Positions 24,388-33,232 are shown, numbered from the stretch's first letter. The stretch is DNA of 64,000 bases from an uncultured Eubacteriales bacterium (GCA_934486615.1 CAKSQO010000001.1:62001-126000), one strand, 5' to 3'. Numbers and translations are program-made. The notes: generated by a model not told the origin, from the letters alone.

Positions 24388-25464
24388 ATGCTCATCACCA
24401 ACGCTTTTGTAAAAGGAACGTTCAGGAATATTGAGATAGAGGACGGTAAGATTATCGCCGTCACTCCCGCAAAGCACGTTGACGGCGATGTCGACGTAAA
24501 GGGCAAAAGGGTTATCCCCGGCCTTATCGACGTTCATACCCACGGCTGCGTGGGAATGGATACGCTCGACGGCAACTTTGCGCCGATGTGCGACTTCCTC
24601 GCAAAGAACGGCACGACCTCGTGGCTGCCGACGACGATGACGATGGACGCCGACACGGTCGAGCGCGTGACCCATCTGCCGACCGAGTTCCCGGGAGCGC
24701 AGATACTCGGCTTTCATATGGAGGGACCGTACATCTCGCCAAAGTACAAGGGCGCTCAGAATGAGGCTTACATAAAAGCTCCCGATTATGAGGAGTTCAA
24801 GCGCTTCAGCAACGTCAAGATGATAACCGTCGCGCCCGAGCAGCCCGGCAGCATGGACTTTATCCGCCGCGTGACGAGCGAGGGCGTGTGCGTCGCTCTC
24901 GGCCACACCGACTGCGATTACGACACCGCCGTTGCCGCAATCGAAAGCGGCGCCGACTGCCTGACCCACACCTTCAACGCCATGCAGCCGCTTCATCACC
25001 GCAAGCCCGGCCCTATCGGCGCTGCGTGCGAGAAGCACATCTACGCTCAGCTTATCTGCGACGGCGTGCATATCCATAAGGCAAGTGTGCTCGCAGCCTA
25101 CAGAATGTTCGGCAGCGACCGTCTGACCCTTATCAGCGACGCTATCCGCCCCGCGGGACTTCCCGTCGGCACCGAGTCGGAGTCGGGCGGTATCCCGGTC
25201 GTCGTTCGCGACGGCGCCGTCTATCTGCGCGACGCCGAGAACACACTCGCAGGCAGCGGCTCTACGCTGTGGCACTGCGTTTGCTGTGCGGTCGGAATGG
25301 GCATCGAGTTCGACGAAGCCGTTAAGATGGCGACCGAGACTCCCGCCGAGCTGCTCGGCGTAAACAAGGGCAAAATCGAGGTCGGCCGCGACGCTGATCT
25401 GCTTGTTATCGACGACGAAATGAACATCGAACAGGTTATTATTGCAGGAAAGAGGTATGCATAA
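24388..25464 (+). CDS. nagA: N-acetylglucosamine-6-phosphate deacetylase
   Basis: NagA removes the acetyl group from GlcNAc 6-phosphate, feeding NagB. The 358-residue amidohydrolase shows the metal-site start VIPGLIDVHTHGC (residues ~45-57), FHMEGPYISPKYKGAQ (metal Glu), the metal His in ALGHTDCDYD and THTFNAMQP, and the catalytic Asp in LISDAIRPAG. It follows nagB by 14 bp with AGGAGG upstream. The stop abuts the ROK start without a gap (25464/25465). Confidence 0.96.
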   Translation: MLITNAFVKGTFRNIEIEDGKIIAVTPAKHVDGDVDVKGKRVIPGLIDVHTHGCVGMDTLDGNFAPMCDFLAKNGTTSWLPTTMTMDADTVERVTHLPTEFPGAQILGFHMEGPYISPKYKGAQNEAYIKAPDYEEFKRFSNVKMITVAPEQPGSMDFIRRVTSEGVCVALGHTDCDYDTAVAAIESGADCLTHTFNAMQPLHHRKPGPIGAACEKHIYAQLICDGVHIHKASVLAAYRMFGSDRLTLISDAIRPAGLPVGTESESGGIPVVVRDGAVYLRDAENTLAGSGSTLWHCVCCAVGMGIEFDEAVKMATETPAELLGVNKGKIEVGRDADLLVIDDEMNIEQVIIAGKRYA

Positions 25465-26841
25465 ATGGAGAGATTTTCCGTAGTTTCCGACATCAAGAAC
25501 AAGGCCGTCCTCGATAAGGACTTCTACCCGCTTTACAAGTGGGAGCAGGAGTATCTCAAGGGCGCAAAAGAGCCGCTCGCCATCGCAATCAAGCGCAACG
25601 ACGGCAAGGTGTGCGTATTCGACACCAAAATCCACGGCACGCCCGAAATGGCCGACGCCGACAACTTCTATGTTGAGCGCAAGGTCAAGTTCCTGCTTTG
25701 GGCCAAGGGCGGCTACGACGTGACCGTATGCGGCAGCGAGAAAGTCTATGACTACATCAAGGGCGTTTACTCCGCCGAGGGCGAGCGCGCGTTCGACTTC
25801 AAGACGATGGGCGATATTTACGAGTCCGACTTCACAGTCAGAAACGTGCCATACGCCGACAAGCCGCAGGAAAAGGACGACGCAAAGAAGGTCGGCGGAC
25901 ACCTCGACGGCTGCCGTATCGGCTTCGACGCGGGCGGCTCCGACCGAAAGGTTTCCGCTGTCGTTGACGGCAAGGTCGTCTATTCCGAGGAGGTCGTCTG
26001 GTTTCCGAAAACCAACTCCGACCCCGACTATCACTTTGACGGCATCGTGACCGCGTTTAAGACCGCTGCAAGCAAAATGCCGCGCGTCGACGCAATCGGT
26101 ATCAGCTCGGCGGGTATTTACGTTGACAACAGAACGATGCTCGCTTCGCTGTTCCTCAAGGTATCGAAAGAGGACTTTGACAAGAAGGTTAAGGACATCT
26201 ATATCCGCGCGGGCAAGGAAATCGGCGACGTTCCGCTGCTTGTTGCAAACGACGGCGACGTGACCGCTCTTGCGGGCGCTATGGAGCTTGGCGACACGGG
26301 TATTCTCGGTATCGCTATGGGTACCAGCGAGGCCGCAGGCTATGTTGACCGCGGCGGCAATGTCACCGGCTGGCTCAACGAGCTTGCGTTCTGCCCGATC
26401 GACGCCAACGCGACCGCTATGGTCGATGAATGGAGCGGCGACATCGGCTGCGGCGTCAAGTATTTCTCGCAGGACGGCGTTATCAAGCTTGCTCCTGCTG
26501 CGGGAATTGAGCTTGACGAATCGCTTTCACCCGCCGAGAAGCTCAAGGTCGTACAGAAGCTCGCAAACGACGGCGACGAGCACGCGCTCGATATTTACCG
26601 CACCATCGGCGCGTACCTCGCGCACACCATTCCGCTTTATGCCGACTGCTACGACATCAAGCACCTGCTGCTGCTCGGCCGCGTAACGAGCGGCAAGGGC
26701 GGCGAGCTGATGATTGAGGAGTGCAAGCGAATTCTTGCCGACGAGTATCCGCAGCTGCACGTCAACATCGTACTGCCCGACGAGAACTCACGCCGCGTAG
26801 GCCAGAGCGTTGCCGCAGCAGGCCTTCCCGCAATCAAGTAA
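25465..26841 (+). CDS. ROK-family sugar kinase-like protein with long N-terminal extension
   Basis: This is a 458-residue protein. Residues ~150-455 form an ASKHA/ROK-type kinase domain: GFDAGGSDRK at 153-162 is the phosphate-binding motif (usually DxGGT), and NDGDVTALAG carries the catalytic-type Asp. The usual ROK zinc motif (CxCGxxGCxE) is replaced by GCGVKYFSQDG. Residues 1-145 are an extra domain I do not recognise. Directly after nagA, it could phosphorylate GlcNAc or ManNAc, but this is inferred from context. A strong terminator follows. Confidence 0.82.
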   Translation: MERFSVVSDIKNKAVLDKDFYPLYKWEQEYLKGAKEPLAIAIKRNDGKVCVFDTKIHGTPEMADADNFYVERKVKFLLWAKGGYDVTVCGSEKVYDYIKGVYSAEGERAFDFKTMGDIYESDFTVRNVPYADKPQEKDDAKKVGGHLDGCRIGFDAGGSDRKVSAVVDGKVVYSEEVVWFPKTNSDPDYHFDGIVTAFKTAASKMPRVDAIGISSAGIYVDNRTMLASLFLKVSKEDFDKKVKDIYIRAGKEIGDVPLLVANDGDVTALAGAMELGDTGILGIAMGTSEAAGYVDRGGNVTGWLNELAFCPIDANATAMVDEWSGDIGCGVKYFSQDGVIKLAPAAGIELDESLSPAEKLKVVQKLANDGDEHALDIYRTIGAYLAHTIPLYADCYDIKHLLLLGRVTSGKGGELMIEECKRILADEYPQLHVNIVLPDENSRRVGQSVAAAGLPAIK

Positions 26842-26862
26842 GGAATCAGCAGTATATTTTAA

Positions 26863-26896
26863 AAGTCCTCTCCAACCCATGAGTTGGAGAGGACTT
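26863..26896 (+). terminator. Strong hairpin terminator after the nag operon
   Basis: AAGTCCTCTCCAAC pairs perfectly (14 bp) with GTTGGAGAGGACTT across a 6-base loop. The following T run is weak (ATGT). Confidence 0.7.
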
Positions 26897-27012
26897 ATGT
26901 ATAGCGCAGCGGGGTGCTGCTCGGATTTTATGCAGGGAAAGCTCTTTACGCACAGAGGAGAGCGGCTGTGAGCTCGCACCCTTTTGCACCGCACGCCGAT
27001 ATTTCATAAAAG

Positions 27013-27059
27013 AACAAGCCGATTGCGGCAGCGGGGCAGCTGCTTGCAGTCGGCTTGTT
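27013..27059 (-). terminator. Hairpin terminator downstream of cdsA
   Basis: AACAAGCCGA...TGC pairs with GCA...TCGGCTTGTT. On the minus strand it is followed by CTTTTATG. It lies about 85 bp past the cdsA stop. Confidence 0.6.
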
Positions 27060-27142
27060 TATCGTGGAAAATCGCGCTTTACGATACAAGGGGTGCATTA
27101 TTCCTTTGCCGTTGAAATTTGCGCGCTCTGAGGGCAGCTGGT

Positions 27143-27967
27143 TTACATAATATACCCACCCGTGACGGTGCAGAAAATCAGCGTGAACGGCATAACGAAA
27201 ATGTGACTGTCGAAACGGTCGAGTATTCCGCCGTGACCGGGCAGCAGGCGGCCGAAGTCCTTTACGCCGAGCATACGTTTGAGCGCCGACATAGCAAGGT
27301 CGCCGAACTCGCCGACGACGGCCGCAAGCAGCGAATAGCACGCGAGCCTCAAGCAGCTGACGGCGAACACTCCCGCGCGCTCAAAGCACAGCGCGGCGAC
27401 AAGCATAACAGCGGTCGCAAGGACGATACCGCCGAGCGAACCTTCGATAGTCTTGTTCGGGCTGACGCTCGGAGCGAGCTTGTGCTTGCCGACGGCGCGC
27501 CCGACGAGGTAGGCGAAGATGTCGGCCAGAAAGCTCAGCACCGCCGCAAACAGCAGATAGTACACACCGCTGTCCTCGCCGCGCAAAGCGGGTATCGCGC
27601 GGATAAGCACCATGCTCAGCATCGTGAACGCGACTGCGGTGCACTTCTTGCAAGCCTCGCCCTTGATCGGGCAGCGCTTGTTTACGACCATTAGCGCCGC
27701 AAACGCGACTGCCGCGACGACGAACGCGGCGTATATCAGCGGCTTTACCCATTCGCCGTCAGCAAGGACGAGCGCAGCGGCGGCCGCAATGCTGAGTATG
27801 AACAGCGGCTCGTTTGAGTCGAGCTTTGCCGCGCGGTATATCTCATATACCGAGAACGCGCACAGCAGCGCCGTCGCGCCGAGCAGTACGGCGGGTATGT
27901 ATGAAAAATAGATTATCGCAAAAACGGTCGCGGTGATGAACGCGCCCGTTACGGTACGCTTTAACAT
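27143..27967 (-). CDS. cdsA: Phosphatidate cytidylyltransferase
   Basis: CdsA makes CDP-diacylglycerol from phosphatidic acid and CTP, the branch point for membrane phospholipids. The 274-residue polytopic membrane protein ends with the CDS family signature: SALKRMLGVKDFGRLLPGHG, then GGILDRFD (residues ~235-260). SPNKTIEGSLGG is the second conserved block. It starts 12 bp after the lipid kinase gene; the pair together could feed phosphatidic acid into CDP-DAG. It is not next to ispU or rseP as in many genomes. Confidence 0.96.
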   Translation of the reverse strand: MLKRTVTGAFITATVFAIIYFSYIPAVLLGATALLCAFSVYEIYRAAKLDSNEPLFILSIAAAAALVLADGEWVKPLIYAAFVVAAVAFAALMVVNKRCPIKGEACKKCTAVAFTMLSMVLIRAIPALRGEDSGVYYLLFAAVLSFLADIFAYLVGRAVGKHKLAPSVSPNKTIEGSLGGIVLATAVMLVAALCFERAGVFAVSCLRLACYSLLAAVVGEFGDLAMSALKRMLGVKDFGRLLPGHGGILDRFDSHIFVMPFTLIFCTVTGGYIM

Positions 27968-27979
27968 ACTTTAATGCCC

Positions 27980-28885
27980 TTATTTTGCAGCGGCCGCAGC
28001 CTTTTTTTCAGCCTTGGCTTCGGCGCTGACGGAATATCTGCTTACGCCGAGAATGGTCTCGCCGTCGATCTGCAGCGGTGCGGGACGGTCGTACTCGACG
28101 GTGATCTCCTTGCCCTCAAACACGCTTATCTGCTTGGTGTGCTTGACGTGCTCGCCGGTGAATATCGACGGGAATATCATCAGGGTCTTGAGCTTGCCGC
28201 TGCCGTGGAACACCATGAGCGACACTTTCTTGTCCTCGGAGTTTCTGTCCTGCGCGGGGGTAGGCATCATGCCGCCGCCGTAGTAGCGGCCGAACATCGT
28301 CGGAGCGAGCCAGACCTTCTTGAACTCGCGTCGAACACCGTCGACGGTGACTACCGCATTCTTCGGCTTATAGTGGAAAAGCAGCCCCTTGATGGCGATA
28401 GACGTGTAGTTTATCGGCTTGTCGGAGTGGTTATTCTCATTCTCGGCGCGCAGCTTGTCGCCGACCTCGCAGCAGTAGCCGTCGATGCCGTAGCCGATGC
28501 CGTTTATGAATGAGAACTGCTTGCCGTCGACGGTGACGACGGGCAGGCCTTTCAGGCAGGAGTCGATGCGGAAGTCAGGCTCGTCGTGCGAAGCGTGGCC
28601 GAGGTCGCGGGCAAAATCGTTGCCGCTGCCGACTGCATAGTAGTAGATCGGGTTCTCGACCGAAATGCCTGCGGTGTCGTTAACAAAGCGGTTGAGCGTA
28701 CCGTCGCCGCCGCAGATTATAAGCTCGTCGGTCGGGTCAAGCCCCTCAAAGAACGTGGCGTAGCTGTTGATTCGCGCCATATTTATCAGCGACGAATTGT
28801 CGATCCTGGCCGCAAGCGCTTCCGCATCGGACTTGCATTTGCCGTTTCCGGCAATGGCGTTGAAAAGAATATATTTGGTGCTCAT
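27980..28885 (-). CDS. Diacylglycerol kinase-family lipid kinase (DgkB/YegS type)
   Basis: This 301-residue soluble lipid kinase is expected to phosphorylate diacylglycerol or a similar lipid with ATP. The DAGK_cat domain is N-terminal; IICGGDGTLNRFVND (residues ~57-71) holds the GGDGT ATP-binding motif, and YAVGSGNDFARDLG the second. The C-terminus contains the family beta-sandwich domain. The last residues are Ala/Lys-rich. It is cotranscribed with cdsA, which uses the expected product phosphatidic acid. It begins just after the truncated ftsH gene, 35 bp away. Confidence 0.9.
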   Translation of the reverse strand: MSTKYILFNAIAGNGKCKSDAEALAARIDNSSLINMARINSYATFFEGLDPTDELIICGGDGTLNRFVNDTAGISVENPIYYYAVGSGNDFARDLGHASHDEPDFRIDSCLKGLPVVTVDGKQFSFINGIGYGIDGYCCEVGDKLRAENENNHSDKPINYTSIAIKGLLFHYKPKNAVVTVDGVRREFKKVWLAPTMFGRYYGGGMMPTPAQDRNSEDKKVSLMVFHGSGKLKTLMIFPSIFTGEHVKHTKQISVFEGKEITVEYDRPAPLQIDGETILGVSRYSVSAEAKAEKKAAAAAK

Positions 28886-28919
28886 TTTTTATATCTCCTC
28901 AAAATTAATATTTATTATT

Positions 28920-29531
28920 TTAAGCGTTCAGTATGCTCATGAACTTGTCGCCGGTGATGGTCTCGTGTTCATAGAGGTACTGTGCCAGCTCGTCGAGCTT
29001 AGACTTGTTGTCGGCGATGATTTTTTTCGCCTTTTCGTGCTGCGACTTGACGATGTCGACGGCAAGACGATCGATTTTGGTCTGCGTTTCTGCCGAGCAG
29101 GCGAGAGACGCGTCGCCGCCGAGGTACCGGCTCGAGACTGTCTCGAGCGCGACCATATCGAATTCGTCGCTCATGCCGTACTGCGTTATCATCGCGCGTG
29201 CGAGCTTCGTTGCCTGCTCGATGTCGTTCGAGGCGCCCGTGGTGACCGAGCCGAACTCGATTTCCTCAGCCGCGCGGCCGCCGGTGAAGGTCGCAATCTT
29301 GTTCTCAATCTCTTCTTTTGTCATAAGGTAGTGGTTGCCGTCGTCGACTTGCATCGTGTAGTCGAGAGCGCCCGAAGTGCGCGGAACAATCGTTATCTTC
29401 CGGACGGGAGCGGAGTTGATTCCGAATTCCTGCATCGCTGCACGGATGCTCAGATTTTCTTTTTCTATGGTTTCTACAACCATTTTCTTGAACTCCGGCG
29501 CATATCGTTTGTTTGGTACACCTTTTGGCAT
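28920..29531 (-). pseudogene. Truncated ftsH 3' end fused in frame to an IS transposase start
   Basis: FtsH is a membrane AAA+ zinc protease of ~600 residues. Here only the last ~160 residues remain (KITIVPRTSGAL, GGRAAEEI, TTGASNDIEQAT, QYGMS). The AAA domain and the zinc-binding HEXXH are gone, though the third zinc ligand Asp in SNDIEQ stays. The first ~40 codons, from ATG 29531, read MPKGVPNKRYAPEFKKMVVE, a transposase helix-turn-helix start. The junction lies near 29400-29410 and keeps one open frame of 203 codons. It cannot be a protease. It may be expressed from the IS end, or silent. Confidence 0.85.
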
Positions 29532-29584
29532 AACAAAACACCCCACTTATTAGATAGTATATCATACTTGTCTAACAAATGGGG
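29405..29584 (-). mobile_element. Left-end remnant of an IS3-like element
   Basis: On the minus strand, a hairpin (CCCCATTTGTTAGACAAGTAT with its complement; 29541-29584) is followed by the first ~40 codons of an OrfA-like transposase. The element is cut off where FtsH sequence starts. The hairpin resembles the read-in-blocking structures near IS ends. The family is judged from the HTH-type sequence only. Confidence 0.7.
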
Positions 29585-29619
29585 TTCTGTTCATTAAACG
29601 CGGCTGCGGGGATTGCTTT

Positions 29620-30363
29620 TTACTTAAGCACCTTACCGAGGAAATCTTTAAGACGTGGGTTTTGCGGGTTGTCGAAAATCTGCTCGGGCGTGCCCTGCTC
29701 GATGATAACGCCGTCGTCGATGAACAGCACGCGATTGCCGACCTCGCGGGCGAAGCCCATTTCGTGAGTTACGACGGCCATGGTCATTCCGTCCTTTGCA
29801 AGGTCCTTCATAACGTCAAGCACTTCGCCGACCATCTCGGGGTCGAGGGCGCTCGTCGGCTCGTCGAACAGCATAACGTCGGGGCTCATGCACAGCGCGC
29901 GTACAATGGCGATGCGCTGCTTCTGCCCACCAGACAGCTGCGACGGAAAGGCGCTCGCGCGATCCGCAAGCCCGACGCGCTCAAGCAGCTGCATGGCTTT
30001 CGCTTCGGCGTCCGCTTTGCTCATTTTGAGCAGCTTCATCGGCGCGAGGGTCATATTTTTCAAAATCGTCATATGCGGGAAAAGGTTGAACTGCTGGAAC
30101 ACCATACCCATTTTCTGACGGTGGACGTTGATGTTGACCTTTTTGTCGGTGATGTCGACGCCCTCAAACAGTATGCGGCCGCCCGTAGGCTGCTCAAGCA
30201 GGTTGAGCGTGCGCAGGAAGGTCGACTTGCCCGAGCCGGACGGCCCGATTATGACGACAACGTCGCCCCTGTCGATCTCAAGGTCGATGCCCCTGAGAAC
30301 TTCAACGTCGCCGAAGGACTTTTCGAGCCCCTCGACTTTGATAAGCGCTTCTTTAGTGGTCAC
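29620..30363 (-). CDS. Polar amino acid ABC transporter ATP-binding protein (second system)
   Basis: This ~247-residue GlnQ/HisP-type ATPase is read from GTG 30363, 10 bases after GGAGG. An in-frame TTG at 30384 lacks a site. Walker A is GPSGSGKST, the Q-loop is MVFQQFNLFPH, the signature is LSGGQKQR, Walker B is VMLFDEPTSALDPE, and the switch His is in VTHEMG. It overlaps the permease stop by 11 bp. With the permease and binding protein it makes a full uptake system on the minus strand. It ends next to the IS remnant. Confidence 0.94.
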   Translation of the reverse strand: MTTKEALIKVEGLEKSFGDVEVLRGIDLEIDRGDVVVIIGPSGSGKSTFLRTLNLLEQPTGGRILFEGVDITDKKVNINVHRQKMGMVFQQFNLFPHMTILKNMTLAPMKLLKMSKADAEAKAMQLLERVGLADRASAFPSQLSGGQKQRIAIVRALCMSPDVMLFDEPTSALDPEMVGEVLDVMKDLAKDGMTMAVVTHEMGFAREVGNRVLFIDDGVIIEQGTPEQIFDNPQNPRLKDFLGKVLK

Positions 30364-31105
30364 TGTTACGCAGCCTCCTTTCAAGCAGCTTTACAAGGTA
30401 GGACAGCACGACCACCATCACGAGGTAGATGGCCGCAACCGCAAGCAGCGGCATAAAGTCGCTGTATGTTATTCCGCGAATGATGTCGCCGCCGCGCGTG
30501 AGATCGTTAAGACCGATGAACGCGCAGACCGAAGTTTCTTTCAGCAGTACGATGAACTCATTTGCGAGGGCGGGGAGGACGGACTTGAACGCCTGCGGAA
30601 TAACGATGTGCCACATCGTTGCGGCGTAGCCGAAGCCGAGCGAGCGGCCCGCTTCAAGCTGCCCTTTGTCGACCGCCATAATGCCGCCTCGCACAATCTC
30701 GGCGACGTATGCGCCGCTGTTGATGCCGAACGCGAGCACGGCGGTCGCCATTTTTGAAACGCCCAGTGGCAGCAGAATGAGGAAGTAGGTTATCATCAGC
30801 TGAACTACCATAGGAGTTCCGCGGATTATGGTGAGGTATATCTGGCATATCGCGTTTAAGAAGCCGAGGCGACCCGTCGTCTCGTGCGTTGAGCGGACAA
30901 TGGCAACGAGAAAGCCGAGCACGATACCGATTATGACCGCGAAAAGCGTTATCTCGAGCGTAACGCCGAGGCCCTTCGTCAGGTGCTTCCACATATCGTC
31001 CTCTATAAAGTTGAGGTAGAACTGATCCTTCAGATTTGTCCACCGGTCGGCGACCTGCGTTGTAAATGCGGTCCACCAGGCGGGGGCGGAAAGCGGAATA
31101 AACAT
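30353..31105 (-). CDS. Polar amino acid ABC transporter permease (second system)
   Basis: This is a 250-residue His/Glu/Gln/Arg/opine-family permease with an N-terminal ~40-residue extension. The membrane part starts near LGVTLEITLFAVIIG. Family sequence IIRGTPMVVQLMITYFL and the EAA loop GQLEAGRSLGFGYAATMWHI are present. The C-terminus overlaps the ATPase start. The substrate should match that of the binding protein upstream, which cannot be read from sequence alone. Confidence 0.94.
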   Translation of the reverse strand: MFIPLSAPAWWTAFTTQVADRWTNLKDQFYLNFIEDDMWKHLTKGLGVTLEITLFAVIIGIVLGFLVAIVRSTHETTGRLGFLNAICQIYLTIIRGTPMVVQLMITYFLILLPLGVSKMATAVLAFGINSGAYVAEIVRGGIMAVDKGQLEAGRSLGFGYAATMWHIVIPQAFKSVLPALANEFIVLLKETSVCAFIGLNDLTRGGDIIRGITYSDFMPLLAVAAIYLVMVVVLSYLVKLLERRLRNSDH

Positions 31106-31126
31106 TTGGTTTTCCTTTCACAGTCA

Positions 31127-31158
31127 AATAAGGGGCGGCGGTTAAGCCTCCCCTTATT
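31127..31158 (-). terminator. Hairpin between binding-protein and permease genes (second system)
   Basis: AATAAGGGG pairs with CCCCTTATT, with an inner partial stem and no strong T run. It is placed like the hairpin of the first amino acid transporter, so is probably an attenuator or stabiliser. Confidence 0.55.
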
Positions 31159-31182
31159 CAGCTTGTTTAGTTGTTGTAAAAA

Positions 31183-31968
31183 TTACTCGGCGTCGGCGGG
31201 AATGTACTTGGCGACGATCTTGTCGATAGTTCCGTCAGCCTTCAGCTCCTTGAGCGCCTTGTTGATCTTCTCAACCAGCTCGGTGTTGCCCTTCTTGACG
31301 CAGATTGCGTAGTCCTCGTCAGCGTAGGAAGTGTCAAGAATCTTGATACCGTCATTGTTCTTGACAAAGTTCTTGGCAGGCTCGTTGTCGATGATTACAG
31401 CGTCAACGTCGCCGTTCTTCAGGCCGAGCACAACGTCGGTAGCCTTGTTGTACTCAACAACATTTTCGGAACCGAATTCGTCGCAAGCGTAGATGTCACC
31501 GGTGGTGGTAAGCTGAACGCCGATCTTCTTGCCCTTCAGATCCTCGGGACCCTTGATGTCGGAATCTTCCTTAACGATTATGACCTGAACGCCCTTTGCG
31601 TAAGAGTCGGAGAAGTCAACGCTCTTCTTTCTCTTGTCGGTAACGGTCATACCGGCCATACCTATGTCAGCACCGCCGGCATTTACACTGGAGATGATGG
31701 AGTTGAACTCCATGTCCTCGATTTTGAAGTCCATACCGAGCTTGTCGGCGATGGCCTTGCCGATCTCGGCGTCGATGCCGACGATTTTGTTGCCCTCGTA
31801 ATACTCATAGGGCGGGAAAGTGGCGTTGGTGGCCATGACCAGAGTTTCTTTCTTGGAACCGCTCGAAGAGCCGCCGGAAGCAGCGTCATCGTTCTTGCCG
31901 CAGGCGGCGAAGGTCGCGATAGCTGCGACGGCCGCGACGACGGCGATAATTCTTTTGATAGCTTTCAT
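31183..31968 (-). CDS. Polar amino acid ABC transporter, substrate-binding lipoprotein (second system)
   Basis: This 261-residue SBP_bac_3 lipoprotein has a signal ending TFAAC (Cys23), then a short Ser/Gly linker. Domain sequences are LVMATNATFPPYEYYEGNKI, VGIDAEIGKAIADKLGM and GMTVTDKRKKSVDFSDSY; the last contains the Arg that usually holds the ligand carboxylate region. Type: general polar amino acid, possibly cystine/Arg/Lys. It is the first gene of its operon, behind a consensus promoter and a candidate ArgR box. Confidence 0.93.
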   Translation of the reverse strand: MKAIKRIIAVVAAVAAIATFAACGKNDDAASGGSSSGSKKETLVMATNATFPPYEYYEGNKIVGIDAEIGKAIADKLGMDFKIEDMEFNSIISSVNAGGADIGMAGMTVTDKRKKSVDFSDSYAKGVQVIIVKEDSDIKGPEDLKGKKIGVQLTTTGDIYACDEFGSENVVEYNKATDVVLGLKNGDVDAVIIDNEPAKNFVKNNDGIKILDTSYADEDYAICVKKGNTELVEKINKALKELKADGTIDKIVAKYIPADAE

Positions 31969-32018
31969 TGGATTTACCCTCCGTAAATTAAATTCGTTTA
32001 CTGTTTTGCTTGATACCC

Positions 32019-32046
32019 ATTATACACACAAAATACGTTTTGTCAA
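32019..32046 (-). promoter_or_regulatory. Consensus promoter of the second amino acid transporter operon
   Basis: On the minus strand TTGACA (32041-32046) and TATAAT (32019-32024), both perfect, with a 16-bp spacer, 50 bp upstream of the binding-protein gene. Confidence 0.85.
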
Positions 32047-32137
32047 TAGCAAATTGAAAAAATATTCAATATTTTTTAAAAATATGCAGATTAACAATGA
32101 ATATTCATATGAATAATACAATAATTATGAATATCGC

Positions 32138-33232
32138 CTATATCCTGCGCTTTATTCCGAGCACATTTTCAAGCACCGGAATAAGCGCCTGCGCCATACG
32201 GTAGAAGCCGAGGTCGTTGGGGTGCACGGTGTCGACGGTGCAGCAGTCGGCAAAGTCGCCGTCGAACAGGCTGCGGCCGTCGAGCATATAAATATTGCGG
32301 TCGCCCTCGGCTTTTGCGCGGTGTACGGTGTCTTCGATGACTTCGCGGCGAGCGGCAGACTCGTCGCCGTCCGGGTCGTGCGCGCGCGACATACATATAA
32401 TAGGAAGCTCGGGCTGCGCCTCGCGGATAATTTTATAGAACGGGTAGTGTGTCTGCCGCAAATGCTCGGGCGAGGGGGCGTTGAAGTCATAATCGAACAC
32501 AAACGCCGCCATCGGCAGCTTTGCCAGATACTCGGCGATGACTTTTTCGCCCTTGCAGTTGCCCGAAAAGCCGAGGTTTATCTGCCCGAGGTTCAGCGCG
32601 CGGCTGACAAAGCCCTCGTAGCTGTTGCCGGGGTGCGACGCGCAGGCGCCCTGTGTTATCGACGAGCCGTAGTAAACGACAGGCTTATCATTCGCGTAGC
32701 CGTCGGCGGGGAGTATGCGGCTGCCCGCTTTAAGTCCGATGTTCAGCACGTCGACGCGGTTGTAAAGCGGAAAATTTATGGTTATATCGCGCAGCTTACT
32801 CGAGCCGAAGCTGTGCTCGCCTTCGAACGCTAAAGGGCCGTAGCTGAGCGACACAGGCGGCATGAACGTCTTGACAAATTCGGTGTTGTTATCGGTATAA
32901 AGGTCAAATCCGGCAATTCCCGACATCGGCATATGCGACATAATGCAAAGGCTGCGGCTTTCGGAATGTATACATATGTAAGGCGAGTCGGTCTTAAACC
33001 GCACGCACCCGCCTGCTGTATTCAGGCTTAGATACTTCATACCGTCGTTTAAGTCCTGCACAGTACTGTAGGGCAGGCGAATATATTCGGGCTTGGGCTT
33101 TTCATAAACACAGGAGGGAACAAACCCCTCAACACGAAAGCGTTTGTCGGCTGCGCTTATCCATTCTATGTCGTTTTTTTCAACAACATCTTTTACCTCA
33201 AGATTAGGGTCTATCTCGGAAATCTGTTTCAT
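32138..33232 (-). CDS. SGNH-fold hydrolase with N-terminal beta domain
   Basis: This 364-residue putative esterase/deacylase lacks a signal peptide. The N-terminal ~175 residues resemble the SGNH-associated jelly-roll domain. The catalytic domain starts at VVYYGSSITQG, with Ser191 as the likely nucleophile (block I). Gly and Asn of blocks II and III are in LGFSGNCKG and FDYDFNAP (with Asp replacing part of the usual GxND). Block V is DTVHPND near residue 338 (Asp/His of the triad). Related proteins deacetylate carbohydrates, but the substrate is unknown. It stands alone. Confidence 0.85.
   Translation of the reverse strand: MKQISEIDPNLEVKDVVEKNDIEWISAADKRFRVEGFVPSCVYEKPKPEYIRLPYSTVQDLNDGMKYLSLNTAGGCVRFKTDSPYICIHSESRSLCIMSHMPMSGIAGFDLYTDNNTEFVKTFMPPVSLSYGPLAFEGEHSFGSSKLRDITINFPLYNRVDVLNIGLKAGSRILPADGYANDKPVVYYGSSITQGACASHPGNSYEGFVSRALNLGQINLGFSGNCKGEKVIAEYLAKLPMAAFVFDYDFNAPSPEHLRQTHYPFYKIIREAQPELPIICMSRAHDPDGDESAARREVIEDTVHRAKAEGDRNIYMLDGRSLFDGDFADCCTVDTVHPNDLGFYRMAQALIPVLENVLGIKRRI

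Larger units (their letters stand above)
26842..27142. other. Gap between convergent nag operon and cdsA
   Basis: Apart from the two terminator hairpins (26863-26896 and 27013-27059) I see no gene, promoter or repeat in this stretch. Confidence 0.6.

Noticed and set aside
24355..26034. 559-codon minus-strand frame opposite nagA and the ROK gene
   Set aside because: It is an antisense shadow rich in Val/Ala/Asp with no ribosome site or motif; nagA on the plus strand is certain.
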